From NCBI GenBank assembly GCA_019321725.1, contig JAGSPU010000063.1:806001-870000 (forward strand): a stretch of 64,000 bases of DNA. The letters are read 5' to 3'. Positions 48,155 through 59,608 of the stretch are shown here, piece after piece. A model generated the notes under the pieces. The model saw only the letters and a list, made by a program, of their open reading frames with translations, was not told the origin of the DNA and did not search any database. This DNA is from Paulownia fortunei (lineage: Eukaryota; Streptophyta; Magnoliopsida; Lamiales; Paulowniaceae). The position numbers and the translations under genes were made by a program. The stretch's first letter is position 1. Each line of letters starts with the position of its first letter.

Positions 48155-51100
48155 TCAAGGGCTGCAGAGATTCTTGAGGTCCTCTTCCTGGCATACCAAT
48201 TTGGTATTATCTTTGAAAGGTGGGGGTATAGATCCTTGTACGAATTTCTTATTGTCCCTTCCGCAACTCCAGTCGCAACCGATACATCTGTGGCGCCAAT
48301 ACATTTAAATAGGAGTCAAGTTCATAAAGTATAAGGCACAGTGTAGATCATCTTGGTAACAATTAGCAAGGAAAGTTACCTTTGAGGGGCTTTTTATCAT
48401 CTGAAAGCTGAGTGACTATGTAAATAACTGCTGCTGCAATGGAAATGGGGCTCCTCCTGAGATGACCAAGAATATGATGAATAGCTAATTAGCAGAAGTG
48501 CAAAAAATTGTGTCGGACATTGAGGAAACAGCTTCAAACTGTTGATTATCCTCAGCATAATGTAAACAAACAATAGAAGAAATACATCTAGCAGCATTGA
48601 ACAACAAATGGCTTGGCAGCCAGAGACTACAAGGGCCTCAGTGTATTCTGAAGGCCATGGGGTCAAGGTTTACTGGAGCTTCTAGTGATTATTATTACAC
48701 CGTAAAAGGAGCTCAGCCAGGTTCACCAAAATCTATAGGTCACATAGCCAACCTGTTTGATCAAGCTCGTAGCTTACCAAGTCAGAATACAGAGCCAGCC
48801 TGACATGCGTTGAACTCAACGGTTCTGGTCCAATTGGCATAAACAAGCTCTAAACCGCATTTCAGTTGATTATGCCCAAAATACATGTCCGATGCACATC
48901 ACTGTCGTACATTCAGTTCTTTTGAAGGAATCAGAACAGTCTCCATGAAAAATTAAACCATCTACCAACAACTCTAATAATGCAAGTCTTGGATTTGGAG
49001 ACAAAATCTTGTACCCCCGTTATCTGTTAAATCGGGTCATATACATTATCTTGAAACAGAATGCAGCAATATTTCCTAATGTACTAAAGCAAGAAAAAAA
49101 GGTAAAAGACATATACCTAATGTCAAATTCTTCTGCCTTATGAACAGATTCTTGGGCAGCTTTAACCGTTTGATTTGCCATTCCAAGATTAGAACAAAAG
49201 CGTCTCTGAAAGAATAAAGTTGTGTTAGTAGGGGATAAAGAGCAATATCACTAAAATCATTGAGATTATCAAACTGCTGCAACAGAATCTTGTCCTTTCC
49301 CTCCTTTGGGAGGAGTTAGGGTTAGAAGGTATTTGCTTCATAAAAACCTCACCATGAAATCCCCAGCATGTATAGTCCCTATCTCCACCGACTGGCCCAT
49401 CTCAAGCTCTAGTTGTTTCATGATGTATTCTTTTGCTCGTCCAATTTCCTTCTTTGTTGCCCCATTGGCAACAGAGCAAATTTCTAGTTGAAATTCACAG
49501 GTGCAAGAAAGCTCATATACACACAGATAAATGAGAAAGCATCTGAATAATAAAAAAATCAGAATCAGGTTATATACCCTTTACAGTGCGGGGCTTGTCT
49601 TCTTGCCTGCACGCTATGTACAAGCAAGCAGCCAATATGGCATCCTGATTTCTTCCTCGACTAGACTTCTGATCTTCCACCTTCTTGTAAATCTCATTAG
49701 CCCGATCCTTTGGAGTGAAATTATAGCACCATCAAGAAAATATAGAGTAAACCAGAAAAGTGCAAGATAGAGAAAGAAGAATGAAACATGAAGATTGCAG
49801 AAATATGTGTTCAACTGTGCAACAGTAGAGAATGGTGAACAAGTACTTTTTAACAAATAACTGGAAATGAATCTAAAACAGAATATCATGGTAGGAAAAT
49901 CCAGCAAGATTCTCGTATTATGATAAAAGTAAGATGACTACCAACATAATAATCAGCATGATCCTCAGTGAAACAATTAGCTGACTTGACCTCAGACTGT
50001 AAATCAAAATCCGTTTTCAATAAAATGGCTTAACAACATAAATGAACAAGCAGTACAAGTCTCATAACTAACGTCAAACAGAAACACAATAAATAAATAA
50101 ATAAAATAAAATAAAATAAAATAAAGAAAAGACTTTCCACACTTTTTATACCTAAATAATTTCTACAACTTCCACATATCACAAACTATTTGCCAATAGA
50201 AGGAAGAGGTAGAAAAACTAAGGGGATCACCCACAAAAAATAAGCAAATTTTAGAAATTCATCAAAAAAGTGTGCTGCGTTTTCGATAAAGATGTCAATG
50301 ACTTTCAATAGACGTATTGGACTTGTTAAGCGAATAACAAAAAAGATCATTTAAGTCGGGCTAAAAAATTAGTCTCGTCACGACAATCTAAAATTTTTTA
50401 GTTCAGATAAATCATTATGCAAGCTCATATATCAAACCCCTAAACCTTTCATGGAATCAGAAACGCACAAGTTATTGACCTCAATTTACAAAATAATTCC
50501 GTGGCTTAACTGATGCCATCTAAGGTTTTCAATGGTATGACAGATATGCCAATAGCAAGTAAAGAAGGTACCTTTATAGTTGCAACAAGGCCCAACCTGA
50601 AAGAAAAATAGCTACATCAGATGCATTATTGCTATTTCAATTGTCAGAATACTGTTTAGAAAAGAGCAAAGGAGTGCCAGTACAGCATCTAGAGAGAGAT
50701 TGTCAAGATCATTGTAGTGGAGATCATTTACAAAAATGGTATTCTCTACTGAACTTCAAATTCCAAAGAAAAGTTAAGATAGATATGAAAATTGACCAAA
50801 CTATTGGGCATATAATCCAAATCTTGAACATGAATACTGAAAGTCCAAAAAATAATACAAGCGCATAATTTGCAATATTTCTTCTGGTACAGGGAAAATG
50901 AAAAGAGCAAAAAATTGCAAAAAAGCTTCCTTTTTCTCACTGGAATCACTGAGGTGGAAGAAAGATAATTATAAAAAAAAACCATATAAAACAAACAAGC
51001 CCCAAAGCGTAATGCATCAAAAATCACACCAGCAAAAACATAACAACAAAAAATGAATTCTTTACCTATCTGACATGGTGGCCATGGTCTTAAAAACCCA

Positions 51101-51824
51101 AAATGCCATTAATTAATGTTGAATTGATTACTTTATAATTGACTACGTTCAATCGTAATTAAGAAAAAATCATAAAAACTAAGCAAGCCCCACCAAGAAA
51201 AGCTATTGCTTTAGCAATCACACAAGCAAAAAAAGAAAAGAAAACAAACCAAACCAAATTTTTTACCTAACCAAAACATCATGGACATGACCTTGAAAAA
51301 CAAAATGAGCGACCAATTAAATTGATCTTTTATTATCAACAATTTTTCTATCAGTCATAATTTTAATAAAAAAATATTAATCTAGACAAAACAGGCCCTT
51401 AAATATAACTCAGGTGCATGAAAAAATCATACCAGCATAAAAAGCTTTAAAAAATAAAGTAAAATCTTTCACCTATCCGACATAGTAGCGATAGTCTTGA
51501 AAGCCAAAATGAGCGATCGATCAGGGTTCGAACCGCGGTTCTGCCAACGTCCAAGCGAAGAGGTCAAGAAATCGCTGGTGGTACCGTTTGGCTTGGAGAT
51601 AACGGTGGAGAGACCACCGTCAGTCAAAAGAGGGTTCGCGGGTCCTCCGACCCGAATGGGATCGTTGTCACCGGACTCATTGGCGAAGGTCCGCCACTCG
51701 GAGGTTTCATCGATGGAGTGAGATTCCAGTACGAGGCCGCATTCGGAGCACACGGTGTCCCCGCCGCGTGATCAAAAACCACCTCCGTAGTCCGCTTGCA
51801 GTCGGTGCAGTACACATCCGCCAT
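48155..51824 (-). CDS. TFIIB: Canonical transcription initiation factor TFIIB with two one-base gaps (locus B)
   Basis: Seven exons on the minus strand: 51824-51473, 50596-50572, 49707-49578, 49483-49353, 49205-49117, 48456-48380 and 48287-48155. Allowing for two missing bases the product is 312 residues, the usual plant TFIIB length. Zinc ribbon: YCTDCKR, then [21 protein letters not shown]-reader: [16 protein letters not shown]. Cyclin folds: [74 protein letters not shown] and [21 protein letters not shown]-terminus: EDLKNLCSP. This is the copy closest to Arabidopsis TFIIB and probably the ancestral locus of the cluster. Gaps: one G missing in the run at 51759-51762 ([10 protein letters not shown]) and one at 48187-48188 (NWYAR|EEDLKN). 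Both are in short homopolymers of an essential gene, so sequencing error is more likely than loss of function. Confidence 0.9.
51000..51530 (-). repeat. Three-copy tandem repeat carrying the 3' end of TFIIB-B exon 1
   Basis: Three units of about 206 bases. The true exon end and donor are at about 51471-51527 (ACCTATCCGACATAGTAGCG, then TCTTGAAAGCCAAAATGAGC). Diverged copies lie at 51268 (ACCTAACCAAAACATCATGG, then CTTGAAAAACAAAATGAGCG) and 51064 (ACCTATCTGACATGGTGGCC, then TCTTAAAAACCCAAAATG). Each is preceded by a similar AATCA(C/T)ACCAGCA block. The two extra copies fall inside intron 1. Confidence 0.85.
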
Positions 51825-51955
51825 TAGTGTTTTCCGATCAAAGCCACCGAAATTTATGAAACTTTTTGCTCAGTCAACTGTGAATCAAACATGGACTGCA
51901 AATGGGATTCTTGGGTTTGGTTCTCCAATGGAAAAATGAGAAGAGGGGATTGAGT

Positions 51956-51966
51956 GGAATTTATAG
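51956..51966 (-). promoter_or_regulatory. Candidate TATA box of TFIIB-B
   Basis: On the minus strand CTATAAATTCC, about 135 bases upstream of the ATG at 51824. Confidence 0.6.
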
Positions 51967-53750
51967 AGGTTTTGAGGGGTAGAGAAGTCATGTGGTATTC
52001 ATGGATTGCTCGTTTGTGGGAGTGGGATTGTTTCGTATTTATTGTATTTATTTATATTATCCAGAGAAGAAAGAAACTGCCAACTCTTTTCCGTTTCGGA
52101 TCAGGGACAAGGATTTTTTAATTAACTTTTCTGACATTATGAGATTATGAGTAACGCAGTAATAAATAAGGCTGTGTTTGGCAATCTTGGTGTGAGGGGT
52201 GAAAGAGCAAAACTCTTTCTCTGTCGCATCAAGTCCAAACAAACATATAAGTGAATTATATTTGTTATTGATAATGAAAAAAATGTGATAATTGTGATTA
52301 ATTGGATTTTTCAAACTAAATGATCAGAATTAAAAAATTGAGTTGAAATTAAATTTCTCAGCTTTGGGTCATTTATTATTGAGAGCACAATAATATGTGA
52401 AATTTGAGTAAAAACTAGTAGGTAATAAACCACATTTCTCGTGTTATGTACTACACATGGCATTAATTCTTTTCTTTTTATATCCCACATAATGTTTTAA
52501 TTAAATTACTAGGTTGAAGGAGGATCCGAATTAACGATGAGAGCAAAGGAATGGAAAGCCAAAACATGTAATAGTAGTAATTGAAGTTAAATTGGAGATA
52601 GGTTAACATGAATTGTGCAATATTTTTGTATTATATATATATATTTATTTATTACTATTCACCGATTTTTTCTCAATTCTCCACATCCTTTTTTCCATCA
52701 CATTTCGTTCTTTATTGTTGATCTTTACTAATCTTTTTCCATTCTTTATGGTTCAATATTTTTATTTTTATTTTCTTGTTTCTTTTTTCCATTGGCTTTC
52801 TTTCTTTATTGTTAATCTTTTTCTACCCTTTTTTCCCTTCTTTATTGTTCATTATTTTTTTAATTTTTATTTTGGTACTTGGGATGACTCATTGGAAATG
52901 CAGAAATAAGTTGATATTATCACAGAAAATCCAGTACTTGTCCCTTGTGAACCGGATAAGCACATGGATGAAACAAAATAGTACATGGTTATAGATGTGA
53001 AACCATGACCTTCTTCACCTAAAACGAAGAGAAATAAACAAATTATCCACTAAAAAGACGCCATGATGCGGATAACACAATTTTATTTTTTTTACAGGAA
53101 AAAGTTTCTGAAAAATTGTCCACTTCTGTAAAGTAGAGAGTAACAGTTATTCTCAAGTAATTTCTACAATCTAAGTGACAATGATGTTTGATAACAGAAA
53201 CGAGAGCCATCTCTCACAATCCCCTAGTCCAGGACCAGTTTTACTTTTAACCTTCTGAAAACTGGAGTTCAGCCTTTTCTTGTGACTTTTCTTACGAGCG
53301 AGGGAGGCTAAACAGCGAGGGGGCGGTTGAAGCTACTTAGTTAAGGGAATAAGTCTGTCACACATCACTCAATAAACCAAACATAATGCAAGTGTTTTTG
53401 AGTGTGGGGATGCCTTAAACTAGAAGTCTCCAATTCAAGTGTGACAGAAAAAGTTTCTATCAAGGGAGTTTTACATGGATTGTAAAACGCTTAATAAAGC
53501 CCCATATACTGTTAATAATCTAAGGACACAAGGCTATTCCAGACAAGTTATCAGGTGCAATTCTGGAAAGGAAGCTCGATATCAAAGTTAGTAATGGACA
53601 AGAAACAGGGATAGATAATGAGAAGCTCTGATCATTCAATAAATCATTAACACGTGTGAAATATTGTAGATCGGTCAATCAAATTTCAGAATTGGAAATT
53701 TGCGACTGTGAGAGAGTTATTTTGGAGTAAGTGTGTTTGAAACCTCTAAT
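51967..53750. other. Spacer between TFIIB-B and TFIIB-C
   Basis: Holds the upstream region of TFIIB-B and the 3' flank of TFIIB-C. A T-rich block at 52610-52870 yields spurious hydrophobic ORFs. No RNA gene or mobile-element motif is seen. Confidence 0.5.
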
Positions 53751-56700
53751 TTAGGCTTTAGGACTACTAAGGCTCTTCAGGTCCCTTTCCTTTGCATACC
53801 ATTCGGGTATGATCTTGGCAGCGTGTGGATAAAGATCCTTATAAGCATTCTTGATGGTCCCTTCTGCAACTGTAGTAGCAATTGAAATGTCTGCAAGCAT
53901 ACCATTTCAAATTTCAATAAAGCATACAAGGAATAAGACTTGGGTAGCATAGATTACACCTATACCAACCCAGTACACATTCTGAATTAGAAGACTAGTT
54001 TGCCCAATAAGAATTGAGACGTGGGGCCTCACAGATCAATACACAATATTTAAATACATAGCTTTTGCCATAGCAAATCTGCACAAAAGTTCCTTTAGCA
54101 GGGGAAGGGGAATGTCTGGAACTAAAGACCTTAAACATAGGCCCAAAACCTTGAGACAAGTGTGATACCAGGGTCTGTTGAAAATAAATAAGATGGTAAA
54201 AGCTCTAACCTCGCAGGGGTTTCTTCGAATCTGACAGCTGAGTTACCATAAAAATAATCGCTGCAGCAATAGAAATAGGGCTCCTCCTGCAATAAAAGAA
54301 CAATGATGTTGGCAAGCATGAGATAAGCCATAGTTCTCTAGCAATCAGAGTTACAAATAGAGGATTCCACTTAAAAGCCTTTCATATGAACCCCTGGTTT
54401 ACTTATAAACAAAGTTGTGGGGCAACAATTCTAATGGCATAGATAAAGCTAAGACCTTCTACTTGTAATTCATTATAAAAAATGTATTTATCCTGCATGA
54501 CACGATGAATTGCCATCACCCCATTCTTCTCCTTTACCAAAAGTGAAACCTTGCACGCAGTTCGACTCATCATTGAGAATGAAGAGATCAAGGGCATTCA
54601 CCCTCTACGGAAATAATGGGACCATTTTCAAAATTAAGCAAACCTTTCATATCATATTCTTTCTAATTTACATTGGACATTTCATCCTCAGGAGGAAAAT
54701 GGGCCACACCATCCTCACGCCCACTCCCACCCCCTCCAGTTTTTACACTTTTAGACTGAACACAAAGTCAACAAGTACAGCCCATTTCAATTTCCAACTT
54801 CAACTATAATACAATTTGGCCATGCAGCTGAGTTTCAAAATTCACAACAAATATTAGGGTTAAGGGCGTTTTTCATTACTATAACTTTTTGTATAGTGCC
54901 GGTTTCAAGTTTAAAACCAGTCCTGCCTAAAATAGTAAGAGGACCGGTAATGCAGCAAAAAGTTTCAAGAGAAACATTTGAAAATGGACAGAATTGAAAT
55001 GCAAAGTATATCAGATTACCTAATATCGAAGTCCCCTGCCTTCTGGACAGTTTCTTGGACAGATTTGACCTCTTCATTGCTCATACCAAGATTAGAGCAG
55101 AAACGCCTCTGCAAAACAAAAACAAAATTAAAAACAAAAGAAGATGATATAACCATTAAATTGAAAATATAGGAAGGTCATTACTATAAAAACACTAAGA
55201 AAAACTTGAACAGCCACCAACTAAGGATCTGCACTGCTTGCTATGACATTATTTTCCAAGGCAAACTCACCAGATAGTCCCCTGCATGAATGGTACCCAT
55301 CTCCATTGACTCACCCATCTCAACCTTCAACTGCTTCACTATAAATTCTTTTGCTCGGCCAATTTCTTTTTTTGTAGCTCCAGCAACAATAGAGCATATT
55401 TCTAGTTGAGACCCACAGGTTCAGAGGACTTCATAAAGGGTTAATGGTAAACATTAATTATCAACGTGCAAGTGATTTAAGTGGCACCTTTTACAGTGCG
55501 TGGCTTGCCTTCCTGACGACAAGCAATATAAATGCAGGCAGCCACAAGAGCCTCCAAGTTTCTTCCTCTTGTACACTTCTGATCTTCCAACCTTTTATAT
55601 ATTTCACTTGCCCGATCCTTCGAATAAAAGCACCATCATAAAACAAAGTTGGATTTTAAAGTCAGACTAGGAAAGAAATGAGAAGTTGAGGAAAAGTGCT
55701 GAGACATCAAATACTGAAACATCGCTTTGATTGTGCAACACTTAATGTATGTTAACTTGGCAACTTCTTTTATAAGCAAAAAGAATATCACCAATGCCGA
55801 TTGCCATTAAGTTTATTGGTACATGACGGTCAGTCTGGTGTATGATGAGACAGCATGGCGATAAAATTTTGTGGATATTTTTTCATCCCAAACCATTTAC
55901 AGCATATTGTAGCAACTCTAAGCTGTCTATAAAAACACATTACCTTGCACCAAGTCCACCAGCACCCCAAACCAAACCTTCCCCCTCCAAGAAAAATAAT
56001 ACAGAGGAAGAAAGCGGCACACAAGTAAGCTCATGCAAGAGAAAGAGAAAGGGGGAGAGACAGAGTCAAAGGGTAAAAAAGAACAGAAAAAAAAAAAAGA
56101 TAAAAAGAGACATTAAAATCAGAAAAACTCGTATTAAGATTTGACAAGCTAATATTCACACTGCAGTCTGCATCACTTTACACAAGCTTTTACACAGGAA
56201 ATAAATGAGCAAGAGTGCATACCTTAATGGTTGTTACAAGACTCAACCTGGGACAGGGGGAGAAACAATTAATGTCAGTTATATTCATCACAATTTCTTT
56301 AATTAGCTCATAATATATTCAAGAGGAATCAACAATAATATATCCCTAAAAGCAGCAACATGGATTGGGTCAAAGCGACAAATTTGCTCACACCTAGATT
56401 ACCACATAAAGATTTCGGCATCAATAGAGTTTAGTTATTCAATGCCCGTCAGACGTGAGTATATAACTGTTAACTTTTCCCCTGTCTAACAAGATAAATG
56501 ATTACGTAAAACAATGAAGCATCATCAGTTCCTCGACAGCTATCAGCCACAGTTCATTAGAGACAAATCCCATATATATGTACAAATTACCAGATTGTTA
56601 ACAACTAAATAACAAATCAAACTCAAAAGCCACATTTGCAACAATGTACTAGAGTGCAATCAGAAATTGACAAGACTAACTTGAATAACATGCAATCAAT

Positions 56701-57679
56701 GTTCAGTCACAAAAGCAGATATTCAAGCCCAAAAAGTAGCAAACAACTCAGCATTCCACAAATAAATGCTCACAAAAATAAGAAACATCCCAAAGAAGGG
56801 AAAAAAACATTAACTTCCAGATCTTGCTTTACTGCTGCCTTTTGTCGGCTCATTACCAAACTATCCAAATCAATGGAACACATTTGTTATCTACAATTCC
56901 AAATTTCCAATGATAGCTACTAATGATTCCCTTCAGGTAAAGCTAATTTTTGCTGCTTCATTCATGAACCAACACATTCAACATCAATGCAGCACTTCAC
57001 CTATAATTTTTTTCATTCTCATTATTTTCCTTTTCCAATTTTTTTTTTATGATAAAGTTCCATCTCTCTCATCATATCATTCATATATCAATTTCATTCC
57101 AGAAATGCCAGTCAACAACGTTTTGAAAGCCCATTTTAAAAGCAAGCATTTCCAAAAAACCCAAAAATCACAACCATCATGTGAGAAAGGGTCTTAATTC
57201 TATCATAGTATTCAATCAAACCATTAAACAAACCCAACAAAACCCTTCAAAGGTTTCAACTTAAACCCCAAAATCCCCAAAAACCAACGAACCATTGAAA
57301 AAAGATTTAAAAACAAAACAGTCACAGACCTATCAGCCATGTTAGTAATGGTCTTAAAAGCCAAGACAATAGCTCGGTCTGGATCCCCACCCCGGTTCTG
57401 CAACCGGGACAGCGACGAATCCCCGTTCGACCCATTTGCACCACGAGAAATAACTGTAGAAAGAGCCGCGTCAGCCAGAAGCGGGTTAACAGGTCCACCC
57501 ACACGATTCGGGTCGTGATCGCCAGAATCATCGGCAAAGGTTCTCCACTCGGAAGTCTCATCGATGGAGCGGGATTCCAGTACTAGCCCACACTCCGAGC
57601 ACACGGTGTCCCCCGCCGAGTGATCGAACACCACCTCGGTGTTCCGCTTGCAGTCCGAACAGTAGGTGTCCGACATCAT
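53751..57679 (-). CDS. TFIIB: Transcription initiation factor TFIIB, intact paralog (locus C)
   Basis: Seven exons on the minus strand: 57679-57330, 56247-56223, 55617-55488, 55401-55271, 55108-55020, 54286-54210 and 53890-53751. They give 313 residues with an open frame and stop TAA at 53751. Either of two adjacent ATGs (57679 or 57676) can start it. The zinc ribbon ([19 protein letters not shown], then [20 protein letters not shown]) and both cyclin folds ([56 protein letters not shown]) are complete. The B-reader is [19 protein letters not shown] rather than [19 protein letters not shown] of locus B, and the C-terminus ends SLSSPKA. It should work as a general RNA polymerase II initiation factor, and is the only TFIIB copy here that is both canonical in plan and uninterrupted. 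Exon sizes 25-130-131-89-77 equal those of the other three loci, which shows common descent. Confidence 0.95.
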
Positions 57680-57883
57680 TTTTATCGGATTCTCCGAATC
57701 AACCCCCCAGAGATTATTCAAATTGGGTCGACAATACGGAGTTTCTGGGTCGTGATTTTTCTGGGTTTTGCGGGATTTTCAGGATCTTTCGCTCTTTCCC
57801 TCTCTCCCTCCTTCTGTGTCTCCTTTCTCTCTAGAATCTGAGCTGGAGAAACAGGAAAGGCCATCGCAGGATGGGTCAAAGCG

Positions 57884-57893
57884 GTATATATAG
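57884..57893 (-). promoter_or_regulatory. Candidate TATA box of TFIIB-C
   Basis: On the minus strand CTATATATAC, about 205 bases upstream of the ATG, preceding a CT-rich leader (TCTCTCCCTCC-type tracts at 57795-57835). Confidence 0.6.
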
Positions 57894-58549
57894 AGAGGAA
57901 GGTGAATGTCTTTGGGGGTCGGCGATGAATGTCTTGTCGGGTCGGGTCCCACTTTATTGCAAGAAATTGAAATAGGCACATGCTATTTTGGGTGGCTTCT
58001 GTCAACTTTCTTTTCTGTTGTTGCTTTTCTTTTCTTTCGTTTTCTTATCCACTTGAAAGATGTTCGTTTTGGCCATATTCAGTTCCATCTTCTATCCTAT
58101 CATTTTTGGATATTATAATTTTTCATGTATTCACTCAAAAGATTGTTTACCAAATAATGATAGTTCTTCATAGAATATCAGATTTTAATTATGGTGAGTT
58201 TGGCACAATTCTTGAAAATTTGATTATAAATTAATTAAAATTAATTTTTACAATACTTGATTATAAAAAAAATTGATTTTACCAAATTGTGAATTATCAA
58301 AAACTTTAAATTTTAGTTTTTATATGAATGTAGATTATTGCGTTTAAAATTGAAATAACACAGAAGTGATCACAGTTTAAGTTGTCAAACGCATCTTAAA
58401 AATTACAATTGATAAAAAATATGATAATTTAGATTGTAGATCAGATAAAAGTATAAATGATTTTAAAAGTCCAAACCACACCATCTCATCCTTATAGATC
58501 CAATTATTATTAGAGATCAACATATCTTGGTTATCAAAATTAATATTTA

Positions 58550-58900
58550 AAAATTGGATTAAAATTAGTTGGCTCAATCGATCCAATGATCCGATTTATT
58601 TGGGTGCAAAAATTTAAAAATTTGATTAAAGTGATCAAATACTAATTGAACTAGTCGAATTGGTCAGAAAATCGATTAAACTAGTCAAACTCTTTTTTTT
58701 TTATAATTTTTTTAAAAATTTAAACTTGGTATTTAATTATATGTATATGATTATTTAGATATTAGGCTTTGTTAAATATATTTTTTATTATTTATTTATT
58801 TATTTATAACGTGAATATAATAATTAATTTATTATATTATCATTTTATATAATATAATAAAAAAATATAATCAATTTTTATTAGATTTGAAGTTGAACCG
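58550..58900. repeat. AT-rich dispersed repeat, left copy flanking TFIIB-D
   Basis: The reverse complement of 62195-62460 aligns here. Landmarks in order are a TTGGATTAAAATTAG block, TTTGGGTGCAAAAA, ATATGTATATGATTATTTA, TTGTTAAATATATTTTT and TTTTATATAATATAATAAAA. No coding capacity; probably a non-autonomous transposon remnant. Confidence 0.7.
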
Positions 58901-59434
58901 ATTCGACTAGTTGAATTTGCAAAAAAGTTTTGATCATCGATTCAATTATAAAAATAATTGATTGAACATTGACTGCAACAAAAAGAATTTGGTCACTCGT
59001 CTAAAATAATGATAAAAATATCTATAATTATGTGTTTATATATATATATATATATATGTATGTGTGGGTGAGGGGTTTTTGACCGGAGTAAACATTTTAA
59101 ACTTAATTTTTACTCAATTCTAAATTATTATAGTTGTGAGTTTTTTATAACAGAAAATTCTTATTGGTTACTTATTATTTATCAAGCATCATTAACTCCA
59201 TCATAAATCTTAACTTCCATTTCCTTATTAAATTCGTAAATCAAGGAAAGATTAATGTCACATTCAAATTTTAACAATTCCATCACAAGTCTTAACTTAT
59301 CTTTCCTTTTAGAGCTGTTTGCTTCTCATGATTATTACATCTCACTCTTTGCATATGCTTAATTCACTAAAGTACATTTCCCTCATTGCAACGGACATTC
59401 TTTGAGTGTAGGAAGATGTACCATCAAATATTTT
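58901..59434. other. Spacer left of the TFIIB-D arm
   Basis: AT-rich, with a TA run near 59039-59057. Nothing coding is supported. Confidence 0.5.
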
Positions 59435-59608
59435 TTTTACCTATCAAGAAAATCTTTTGGTGAAAATTTAGATGATATTCGTGTCATGCAATCTTTGACA
59501 ACAATAGTCATTGTCCCCCTGCTTCTACTTTATATACAACTTGCACTTTTCAACCAAAAAAACTAACAAATTATGCCATAAGCAATTCTTCATTCATTCT
59601 TCTGTTTT

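Noticed and set aside
52613..52994. Overlapping Phe/Leu-rich ORFs that look like membrane proteins
   Set aside because: They come from a T-rich low-complexity block; two frames give similar hydrophobic strings, so composition explains them.
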